DNA from: an uncultured Paludibacter sp.
GTDB lineage: Bacteria; Bacteroidota; Bacteroidia; Bacteroidales; Paludibacteraceae
Direction: 5' to 3'
DNA: 14,219 bases
Assembly: GCA_937897985.1 (NCBI GenBank)
Contig: CALCBD010000056.1
Coordinates: 1 to 14,219 of the forward strand
The first letter of the stretch is position 1. Every line of letters begins with the position of its first letter. Below are positions 1 to 6,700 of this stretch, in pieces. A model generated the notes under the pieces. The model saw only the letters and a program-made list of their open reading frames with translations, was not told the origin of the DNA and made no database searches. The position numbers and the translations under genes were made by a program.

Positions 1-145
1 TCACATAAATTAGGGCAGTGAAACAAGGCAGTGAAGGGCAGTGAATTTTATTTAAAAAGAAAAATATACTCTCATTTTAATATATTTAGTTCACATAAAT
101 TAGGGCAGTGAAACAAGGCAGTGAAGGGCAGTGAATTTTATTTAA
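1..145. repeat. Two 55-bp direct repeats with GGCAGTGAA iterons
   Basis: Bases 1-55 and 91-145 are identical over 55 bp, giving a 90-bp period. Copy 1 starts at the window edge, so the array may extend further left. Each copy carries three GGCAGTGAA units: 14-22, 27-35 and 37-45 in the first, 104-112, 117-125 and 127-135 in the second. The 35 bp between the copies is AT-rich. The set lies directly upstream of the first gene of the plus-strand cluster. Iterated short motifs of this kind are typical of binding sites for a replication initiator or a transcription regulator. Which one applies here cannot be told from the sequence. Confidence 0.85.
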
Positions 146-177
146 TATACAACTTATCAATTATAATTTTTGCAATT

Positions 178-381
178 ATGAATACCCTTATCCCTCAAAT
201 TCGCGCATTGAGTAAAAACTCTAACGAAGTAGTTACAGGCTATTATGCATATAAACCGGTTATGAATAAACACTTTATTCTGCGTGAGGAATTTATTCCA
301 TATAGCCGCGAAACAGTGTTCGAAGAAATTGAAATTATACCTGAAACGGTGGAAGTAATAATAATTCATAATTCCAATTAA
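178..381 (+). CDS. Small hypothetical protein, weak YopX-like resemblance
   Basis: 67 codons. The frame is open further upstream, from an ATG at 121, but that start lies inside the 55-bp repeat and its first codons are only the repeat translated. The ATG at 178 (MNTLIPQ) is therefore preferred. The product is soluble. It contains a GYY...KHFI stretch followed by an acidic EIEIIPETVE stretch, which loosely recalls the middle of phage YopX-family proteins (GYY...HYI...EVIPETVGQ). The usual YopX ending (QYTGLKDKNGK) is absent, so this is a weak resemblance or a remnant. The stop is 1 base before the next ATG (383), so it is probably co-transcribed with the genes that follow. Function unknown. 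Confidence 0.55.
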   Translation: MNTLIPQIRALSKNSNEVVTGYYAYKPVMNKHFILREEFIPYSRETVFEEIEIIPETVEVIIIHNSN

Positions 382-382
382 G

Positions 383-844
383 ATGACACATACTGAATTG
401 TGTTTTGTGGCTGCTAAATGGATGCGCAAAAATGGACTGGCGCGATGGTGTAAACCGAAGTATGTTACAGTGGAACTGGTATGCGCTATTCCATGTGTTC
501 CGGATGTGTTTGGCTTTGGTGGCTGTAATCTGACGCAACAAATTGAAGTGAAATTGTCCCGCGCTGATTTTTTGGCGGATAAACTTAAGCCACACCGCAT
601 TAACCGTGAACTTGATGTTGGTATGCTGCGTAGCTATTTGTGCCCGGCTGGCATTATTAAGCCTGATGAACTTCCTCAATCGTGGGGATTGCTCTATTAT
701 CATGCGGATGGTTCTATCGAAGTGATTGTACAACCTAACCCGCAACTGTCTTGTAGCCGATACGAAATGGATATTGTTTGCTCCGTTATGCGACGAATGG
801 ATATAAAACCACAAGTGTTTAATTTTAAAAAACAGAAAGTATGA
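383..844 (+). CDS. MmcB-like PD-(D/E)XK nuclease-fold protein
   Basis: 153 residues. The core fits the restriction-endonuclease-like fold as seen in MmcB-type DNA-repair proteins: an early acidic residue E31, D41 in PDVFGF, then IEVK (E55, K57) followed by LSRADFLADK. In that family the D...ExK triad binds metal, and the S-R-x-D-F-x-x-D stretch is a hallmark. A later strand, WGLLYYHADGSIEVI, also matches the family layout. The likely role is a small DNA nuclease or repair factor acting on phage or host DNA; activity itself is inferred. The start ATG is 1 base after the preceding stop, and the last four bases overlap the next start (ATGA, 841-844), indicating translational coupling. Several cysteines (C33, C38, C48, C87, C124, C133) are present but form no clear zinc motif. 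Confidence 0.6.
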   Translation: MTHTELCFVAAKWMRKNGLARWCKPKYVTVELVCAIPCVPDVFGFGGCNLTQQIEVKLSRADFLADKLKPHRINRELDVGMLRSYLCPAGIIKPDELPQSWGLLYYHADGSIEVIVQPNPQLSCSRYEMDIVCSVMRRMDIKPQVFNFKKQKV

Positions 845-1194
845 AAAAACAAAAATGGTTATTCAAGTTCGTTTCACAACTTTTTAACCGCAACAAAAAA
901 GAAATTGATTTACCTTTAATAAATTATCCATGTATTGTACAATTTCCATATGATGAAGTAAAAAAGTATATTCATTTAGTTGAGGTCGAATTTAATGAGT
1001 TTGGAAATGATGAAATTGTTATTAAAAAAGAGTTATCAACTTCTATTGCTGATTACTTAGTTAAAAATGATTTGATTTCTTATTCTGTGATTAGTTCAGA
1101 ACAATTTAAAAATATCACAATAAATCGTATTCAGTGTAAATTCGTTGTTTTAACTAATAAAAATATTCCATATGAAAATTCCAAAAACTCTTAA
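841..1194 (+). CDS. Hypothetical protein, AT-rich gene
   Basis: 117 residues, not recognised. The N-terminus is basic (MKKQKWLFKFVSQLFNRNKK), and the rest is a mixed alpha/beta soluble sequence with no cysteine pairs, membrane segments or catalytic motif that I can name. The start overlaps the previous stop (ATGA), and the end overlaps the next gene by 23 bases, so it belongs to the coupled cluster. Base composition is visibly more AT-rich than both neighbours, with many AAA, TTA and ATT codons, which suggests a separate origin within a mosaic phage operon. Confidence 0.7.
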   Translation: MKKQKWLFKFVSQLFNRNKKEIDLPLINYPCIVQFPYDEVKKYIHLVEVEFNEFGNDEIVIKKELSTSIADYLVKNDLISYSVISSEQFKNITINRIQCKFVVLTNKNIPYENSKNS

Positions 1195-1474
1195 ACTCCC
1201 GCGCAAACTAAAAAAGGAAGTCAAAAAAGGCGTTTCGCGCAACATTCAAATGTGGCCACCTGTTATGTCGTCCAATCCGGGTGTGGTGTCGTGTTCTATG
1301 TTCCAAACTGTAAGTTACTCAGGTAGTAATACTAAATCGTATCGGCGGCTGTGTAAGTATGCCCGGAAGGAGCAACGTCGCGCGTTTAAAAAATGGTCAA
1401 GATATATTATTGGTTTTGAAACTGCTATTGGAAATGACTGTTCTATTGATGGTACACATGTGTACCATAATTAA
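1172..1474 (+). CDS. Small basic hypothetical protein
   Basis: 100 residues, strongly basic. Lys/Arg-rich runs lie at the N-terminus (KIPKTLKLPRKLKKEVKKG) and in the middle (YRRLCKYARKEQRRAFKKW). This fits nucleic-acid or virion binding, but no family is recognised. The start lies 23 bases inside the preceding gene. Its last codons (DGTHVYHN) are written by a perfect 20-bp palindrome at 1449-1468, so the gene end may double as a regulatory site. A 110-bp gap follows, the only real break in the plus-strand cluster. Confidence 0.6.
   Translation: MKIPKTLKLPRKLKKEVKKGVSRNIQMWPPVMSSNPGVVSCSMFQTVSYSGSNTKSYRRLCKYARKEQRRAFKKWSRYIIGFETAIGNDCSIDGTHVYHN
1449..1468. promoter_or_regulatory. 20-bp perfect palindrome
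   Basis: The half-site ATGGTACACA is followed immediately by its exact complement, with no loop, over 20 bp. A gapless palindrome suits a dimeric DNA-binding protein better than an RNA hairpin. It sits in the last codons of the small basic gene, 34 bp upstream of the tandem repeat in the following gap. A role as operator for the downstream gene set is inferred. Confidence 0.5.
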
Positions 1475-1584
1475 CTTATAAGTTGATTTTATATTAATTA
1501 CTGTCCGTTTTACAGCGCTGTGTGTCCGTTTTACAGTACTAATACGCTTTTTATCAAATAGTTAATCTATGTTATTTTTTTTTA
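1475..1584 (+). promoter_or_regulatory. Intergenic gap with tandem 14-bp repeat, likely operator
   Basis: The sequence TGTCCGTTTTACAG occurs at 1502-1515 and again at 1523-1536, exactly 21 bp (two helical turns) apart. The first copy, with its preceding C, reads CTGT-N7-ACAG, an imperfect inverted repeat; the second reads GTGT-N7-ACAG. Two phased copies in the only sizeable gap of the plus-strand cluster look like a double operator controlling the gene at 1585 and those after it. I see no good TTTG-N-TAnnTTTG promoter in the gap, only the near match TATGTTAT at 1569-1576. Confidence 0.5.
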
Positions 1585-1821
1585 ATGGCTATTGCAGTTC
1601 AAAATATTATGCGTATGTTTGCAGAATCCAACGCCAACGGATATCTTATAAAATACAAGTATGTCATAGCCATTTTTGTGGCTACTGGTTGCGTGTTTTC
1701 TGCAAAGATAATGGGCTATCTTTCCCCTGTGGGTTATGACACTTGTGTTATAATTTGTTCGTTGGCGCGGATGGGGAAGGGTAGCCTTCTTCTTTTTACT
1801 AATTTATATTTTCATTCATAA
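1585..1821 (+). CDS. Small hypothetical protein with hydrophobic segments
   Basis: 78 residues, not recognised. A hydrophobic stretch at about residues 27-46 (YVIAIFVATGCVFSAKIMGY) and a weaker one at 51-60 could make it a small membrane protein. The ATG at 1585 follows a T-run with no Shine-Dalgarno, as is normal for Bacteroidetes. The TAA stop shares one base with the ATG of the next gene (1821), which suggests coupling. It is the first gene after the tandem operator-like repeat. Phage small membrane proteins have varied jobs (lysis, exclusion, host takeover), and nothing here decides between them. It could also be a chance frame. Confidence 0.45.
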   Translation: MAIAVQNIMRMFAESNANGYLIKYKYVIAIFVATGCVFSAKIMGYLSPVGYDTCVIICSLARMGKGSLLLFTNLYFHS

Positions 1822-2441
1822 TGCCAACGAACAATGAAAATGTAAATATGCAGAATAATAGTATGCATATTTCCACGCTTAACTGCGAAAGTGTTGAAAT
1901 TCTTTTCGGATTAACTCCCCATCAACTTTATTATGCTGCCGGATGGTTTTTTGATTTTCCGCGTATGTGCTCTGTAGCACTTATGGAAATGCTTGATGCT
2001 ATTCAGGAACAATCGAAAAAAGGCGAAGATACTTCTACGCTTATTTCGTACCTCAAAACTATGCGTGTGCTTGTACAGCTCGAAAAGCTTATGCCCGCTT
2101 ACAACGAACTGTTTCAGCACGTAAGTAGTAATACCGATAATTCCGACTGGCTTAATGTACTCGATACCGATACCAAAGACGCTGCTTCGTTGCACGAAAT
2201 TATTATGAGCCTTCATTATTCGCTACTCGATATTGTAAATACGGTTGATAAAATGGGTTATGTCTATTTTCAGAGTAAGTGCGTCGGATCATTCTCCGAC
2301 ATTACTACCAAAGCTGCTTACGACGATATAGTGATGGCCTTTGCCTGTATCAACTCTCTTTATGTGGCTTACATCAAAAACCGCTACCATTGTATGTCAT
2401 CCGCTTGTTTTAATACTCACAAAAATATTAACTTACCATGA
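1821..2441 (+). CDS. Hypothetical helical protein
   Basis: 206 residues, not recognised. After a short Asn-rich start (residues 1-15), the sequence is mostly amphipathic alpha-helix: LTPHQLYYAAGWFFDFPRM, then two long helices around a KTMRVLVQLEKLMPAYNELF segment, and a second helical bundle from about residue 120. No catalytic motif, signal peptide or membrane span is evident. The start is fused to the previous stop (TAATG), and the end overlaps the KilA-N gene by four bases (ATGA, 2438-2441). It is therefore translated together with a DNA-binding regulator and may act with it, but that is only inference from position. Confidence 0.75.
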   Translation: MPTNNENVNMQNNSMHISTLNCESVEILFGLTPHQLYYAAGWFFDFPRMCSVALMEMLDAIQEQSKKGEDTSTLISYLKTMRVLVQLEKLMPAYNELFQHVSSNTDNSDWLNVLDTDTKDAASLHEIIMSLHYSLLDIVNTVDKMGYVYFQSKCVGSFSDITTKAAYDDIVMAFACINSLYVAYIKNRYHCMSSACFNTHKNINLP

Positions 2442-3220
2442 AAAAGTCAAAAACCGAAACGTCGCTGTCGCTTTTCGATCAGGACAAAGCTAAAATTATT
2501 CAAAACATTCATGCCGACAATGGCATGATTAGTTTAACCGATTTATGGAAACAAGTAGGAAGTCCTCCAAATAAAGAAATAAAAAGGTGGTTAGAAAGTG
2601 AACCTGTAAATCGTTTTATAAAAACTGTCAGCAGTTTATTAAAGGTCGGAATTTCCGACGTTATAAAAATCAAGCGAGGAAAGGGTGGTGGTACTTGGGC
2701 ACATAAACAAATCGCTCTTGAATATTCTCAATATCTTGATCCGGAACTTGCAGTTCTTGTAAATGAAATTTTCTTCGAACGTGTGGAAGAAGAAAAGAAC
2801 CCGGATTTAATTGTGGATCGTGCTATTAAATCGTACCAACGACACGGAAAGGATCATAAATGGATTTCTACCCGCATGGAAAGTAAAGTGAAACGCAATT
2901 TTTTTACGCAGTGCTTGGCACAACATGGCGTAAACAAAGATGGTTTCCGTAATTGTACTAACGCAGTATACAATGGTTTATTTGGTGGAACTACTGCAGT
3001 AGTGCGCGAAAAGAAAGGTTTACAACCTAAAGATAATATTCGCGATAATCTTTCTATTACTGAGCTGGCTGCAATTTCTCTTTCGGAAGCGTTGGCTATG
3101 GAAGATATTGAAAATAATAACCGACGCGGAAGCGCACAATGTGAACTTTCTACTTCAAACGCTACGCGCTCGGTGGCTAAAGCTATTATCGAAAATCGAC
3201 GGGCGAATAATAACAGATAA
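2438..3220 (+). CDS. KilA-N domain DNA-binding protein (antirepressor-like)
   Basis: 260 residues. A KilA-N domain spans roughly residues 28-115. Its hallmarks are SLTDLWKQVGSPPNKEIKRWL, a middle ending in KRGKGGGTWAHKQIALEYSQYL, and DPELAVLVNEIFFERV. The KilA-N fold binds DNA and is common in phage antirepressors and regulators. The C-terminal half (about 125-255) carries a second conserved-looking block: NAVYNGLFGGTTAVVREKKGL, then IRDNLSITELAAISLSEAL. This recalls C-terminal extensions of other phage KilA-N proteins, for which I cannot name a function. It is the last gene of the plus-strand cluster, coupled to its neighbour by ATGA, and is followed by a strong hairpin. The likely role is transcriptional control of phage genes. 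Confidence 0.88.
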   Translation: MKKSKTETSLSLFDQDKAKIIQNIHADNGMISLTDLWKQVGSPPNKEIKRWLESEPVNRFIKTVSSLLKVGISDVIKIKRGKGGGTWAHKQIALEYSQYLDPELAVLVNEIFFERVEEEKNPDLIVDRAIKSYQRHGKDHKWISTRMESKVKRNFFTQCLAQHGVNKDGFRNCTNAVYNGLFGGTTAVVREKKGLQPKDNIRDNLSITELAAISLSEALAMEDIENNNRRGSAQCELSTSNATRSVAKAIIENRRANNNR

Positions 3221-3243
3221 ATTCTTTTGCTTTAAATTATTTT

Positions 3244-3277
3244 ATTCAAAGCCTTGCATAATTGCAGGGCTTTGAAT
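3244..3277. terminator. Hairpin terminator between convergent genes
   Basis: The arms 3244-3258 (ATTCAAAGCCTTGCA) and 3263-3277 pair over 15 bp with a single G-U wobble and a 4-base loop (TAAT). It lies 24 bp after the KilA-N stop and 4 bp from the stop of the minus-strand lipoprotein gene. Both sides are AT-rich, so it probably ends transcription in both directions. There is no long pure U run, only mixed A/T. Confidence 0.8.
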
Positions 3278-3280
3278 TAT

Positions 3281-3604
3281 TTAATAATATCTTTGTACTG
3301 ACATATATTTTTCTTTTTGTTTTATAAAATCTTCGTGCATTTTATAATCTATGCATATACCACACATATCTACACTATTTCCTAAATCCATATATTTATA
3401 TATTTCAGTTTTCAATACCCTGTTTTTAATGTTCTTTTTATCCGAATTAAGTATTTTACAATCAGGATCTAAATGCATCACATTATTGCTATCAAAATAA
3501 ACATACTTGTAATTTTTAATTCTTTGTAGTTTTTCTTGTCTACTTTCGCATGAATAAAACATTGCTATACATAACAATACTAACATTATTTTTTTCATAA
3601 ACAT
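3281..3604 (-). CDS. Small lipoprotein with Cys/His metal-site motif
   Basis: 107 residues from the ATG at 3604; an ATG at 3598 (MKKIML) is an equally good start and leaves a slightly longer leader. The N-terminus is a lipoprotein signal peptide: KK, a hydrophobic core MLVLLCIAMF, then YSC with Cys19 as the likely lipidated residue. The mature part has VMHLDPDCKIL (H44, C49) and later MCGICIDY (C81, C84). This H-x4-C...C-x2-C arrangement suggests a small zinc-ribbon-like domain. The protein should be anchored in the envelope. The gene is AT-rich, stands alone, has its own promoter and is enclosed by terminators on both sides. That is the typical setting of a phage moron or cargo gene, for example one altering the host surface, but the function is unknown. 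Confidence 0.75.
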   Translation of the reverse strand: MFMKKIMLVLLCIAMFYSCESRQEKLQRIKNYKYVYFDSNNVMHLDPDCKILNSDKKNIKNRVLKTEIYKYMDLGNSVDMCGICIDYKMHEDFIKQKEKYMSVQRYY

Positions 3605-3617
3605 ATAATTTTTTATG

Positions 3618-3649
3618 CAAATATAAAATATTTATTTCTGAAAATCAAA
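3618..3649 (-). promoter_or_regulatory. Bacteroidetes-type promoter for the lipoprotein gene
   Basis: Read on the minus strand, TTTG (3649-3646), a 20-bp spacer and TATATTTG (3625-3618) match the Bacteroidetes consensus TTTG-N19-21-TAnnTTTG exactly. The predicted start is near 3611-3613, giving a very short leader before the ATG at 3604 or the one at 3598. The TTTG element lies within the T-rich tail of the giant gene's terminator. Confidence 0.8.
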
Positions 3650-3689
3650 AACAGCCTGTCCGGTAATTTGTACCGCGGCAGGCTGTTTT
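3641..3689 (-). terminator. Rho-independent terminator of the giant minus-strand gene
   Basis: The arms AAAACAGCCTG (3648-3658) and 3679-3689 pair perfectly over 11 bp. Inside them, CGGTA (3661-3665) and TACCG (3671-3675) extend the stem around a 5-base ATTTG loop. On the minus strand the hairpin is followed by TTTTTGATTTT, a good U-rich tail. It begins 18 bp after the TAG stop of the giant gene. Confidence 0.9.
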
Positions 3690-3706
3690 CTTTTCAAACA
3701 ACACAA

Positions 3707-6700
3707 CTATTTTAATTTTATCCGGATAACCTCTTTTTTCAAACTGTCGCTTTGGTTTTTGTACCATAGTTCTTCGTCTGGTGTCAGTTCTCCTGTTTTT
3801 AATATGCGCTCTAAGCGGGTTACTGTTTTGGCATAGGCGTGTATGTCGTATGCCTTATCTACTTCTTTCTGGTCCACCGCAGCATTGTAGTCGGTCTCGG
3901 ATATTGTTCCGCTTTGCCATTGCTCGTAATATCCCTTTTCTTGTCGGATTATTTCATCGGCTTCACCGGTTCGCTTGTAGTAGTCTTTTACAGTGGTGTT
4001 CTTTTCCTCAATGTCGGCATTGCTGGTGTAAAAGCGTTTGGTGAAACTTTTTTCTCCTTCAGCTATCAGGCTGTACATTCCTCCTAAATAGCTTTTTGCT
4101 AAATGGTTTACTACATCTGGGTTCAAACTTACTGCTCCTTTTTTTACGTTGTCGCCGCCTGTAAGGTTGTCTAACCAATGGGTGAAGCCTACTATACTTT
4201 CTGGGGCGCGTGTTTCGCCTACGCGGTTTATTCGTGCTTTCTGATAACCAGGAATATCTTCTTTGTCTGCTTTGTATTTGTCGTATATCTGGCCACCCAT
4301 AAAGTTGGTGTTGGTTGCAAGTTCCGCAACTCCACGTATAGCGTCTGGTGATATAACCCTAATAAAATCACCAAAGTCGTTTACTTCTCCTGCGGCTATG
4401 GTTCCTAATGGTGAAATTGGTATCATATCAGCTGCTGACTTTAACGTAGCCATAGCTGTTTCGCTATATTCTGTACGGCCTGTGTATAGTTTGTATACTT
4501 CGTCGCCTAACTTAAAGAATATGCGCATTTCTTGTGGTAGTGGTATTTTGGCAAATCCGCCTCCTGTGGGTAAACACAGGTTGGTTTGTCGGTCCCAGTC
4601 ACTCATATTCATATATTCTTTTTCATCGTCGTCTCCGCCAATCATACTTATTATCATTGGCATTATAAATCCTACGGCTGCGTATGCTCCTATTGTTGCA
4701 CTCATTTTGGCCGGATGCATTTTGTACACATGACCAAAGTTTGCTAAGGCTTGTACTCCGGCATTTACAAACATAAATAAACTTTGTACTTCTGCAGCTC
4801 CCATTATTCCACTTCCGCGACGGTTAAAGTTGAGTGTTACTTCTTTGCTGTCACTTACGCTGCGTTCTATGCTGCGTCCGTTTTCACGGCTGGAAATATA
4901 CACTGCAAGTCTGGTGCTGTTTTCTATCACTTTATTTCCGGCGTCAATTACTGATATGATGGTTTCCATATCGGTTACAGGATTGAGGTAGTTTTTACCT
5001 TTCTGCTTTTTGTACAGTTCTTTTTGTATGTCCTGCAATTCCAATAAGTGACTGTAGCCTGTTTCGCCTCCGTTCATTTCGAATTCCTTCAGGTATTTTT
5101 TATACTTGGCTTTGGCGTCCCCAAAATCAAACGTGGCGTCGTTGGCTAATATAGCCATTGCTACGGGGTAGTTCTTCAAAAACTGTCCTGTATAGCGTGC
5201 GCCTTCTTTGCTTGGTAGTATGGTACTTGCAAAAGCTAAATCCCGTGCTCCGTTGGTTAACATAAATTGTGGACTGCGGCTGGTAATCATTGAACTTATA
5301 AAACGGGTTAACGATCTAATTCCTTTTACAATTGTAAAATTATCAAGCGTTCTGCTGTTAAGTTCGTTGATGGCTTGCGATACGCGCGGATTTCCATTGA
5401 TATATACCTGATAGGCTACGCCGTCTTCAAAAATAGTGATGGCGTGTTGGCGTTTTTGCTTTGGCTTAATAAATAGGCCGCCTATGCGTAACCCTTTTTT
5501 AAATCGGCGTGCTTTGCCTTCTTCTTCGAGCTTTTTCATCTTCTCATTCCACGCGCGTATCTCTCCGGCGCGTATTTCGTGATCTTCGCTGAAATCGGGT
5601 TCGGTTTCGGTCCATATTTCTTTGCCTGTGTCTGGGTCGGTACCGGTGAGTACATACCATGCTTCGCTTACGCTCATTAAACCGCTTTTGTCCATACGTG
5701 CTAACCGGAGTATGGTTTGGTTCAATTGGTTGCGATTGGCTTTGTTTATGCTGGTTTGTGCCATTTGTATAATGTACGCAAATGGGTGTTCGGCCCGGCT
5801 GCCGCGTCCGCTGGCTTGCATGATGGCTTTGCTTACTACGTTCTTATTGTCGGGGGCTTCGTATTGCCATATCTTTTCGGCTTCTACTTCGTGGCCGCGC
5901 ATTGGTACATAGTATTTATAACGGGCTTTCAGGTCGTCAACTTCGGATTTGCTTTCTATACCGCTGGTTACTAACCTGTCTAATGAATAGTGTGTGGCTG
6001 CGTTTATAGCGGCCCAAAATCCGTCAATAGTTAGTTGTTCGCCTTTGGCGTGTCCGGGTATAATGGTTTCGGCTATGGTTTTTTCGAATTGTGCAATATA
6101 ATTGGTAATTACCGCGTCGCGATCTGCTTTGAATTCGTCCATCTTCTGAATTCGGGCTACGTCGCCTTTTTTCTTGGGGTTGAACGATTCGCCGTTTTGC
6201 TTGGCCCATATTTCCGCCGCTACTGCAAATAGTCCGCTATAATCTTTTCCTTCGAGTGATTTTAATTCGTTTTCCAACAATCCGTCGTAAGCTAATTTGT
6301 ATTCGTCCTGCAAACTGCCGTCGATGTCGCCGTCGATTTGTTCTTTGGTTAGCGGTGGTAGTTTTTTGTTTACGGCTTCGGCTGCTGCCTGTGCGCGCAT
6401 GTACTCATTACGTTCTATGCCGTGTTTGAGGAATACATAGTTTTCCAAATCCCTATATTCGTAATTGGTGTATTTCTGTATGTTGAGTACATTGGTATTA
6501 ATGGCTTCCATAAATCGTTTGCCAAAGTCTTTCAGATGTGCGTCGTTTTTACCTTGCAAAGCGGTATACTGCATATAGAAATCGTTGTAATCGCTTACAC
6601 GAGTTCCTTTTTCACGCAACATATCGAGAAATATGCGAACACTGCGAATATTATCCTGCCAACCTTCTGCCAACCGACCAAACCAACCGCCTAAGCGTTG

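Noticed and set aside
1..145. CRISPR array
   Set aside because: Only two repeat copies of 55 bp with one 35-bp spacer and no cas genes; the internal iterons explain the pattern better.
81..172. Possible promoters TATATTTA (81-88) and TAATTTTTG (164-172) for the plus-strand cluster
   Set aside because: Each differs from TAnnTTTG by a base or in spacing, and neither has a TTTG element about 20 bp upstream.
157..814. Two minus-strand ORFs of 147 and 159 codons
   Set aside because: They are antisense to the small gene at 178 and the MmcB-like gene, which has recognisable motifs; their own products show none.
1911..2216. Minus-strand ORF of 101 codons
   Set aside because: Antisense shadow of the helical protein gene at 1821, which is coupled to both neighbours.
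6024..6209. Minus-strand second-frame ORF of 61 codons
   Set aside because: Arg/Ser-rich shadow of a well-behaved part of the giant gene.
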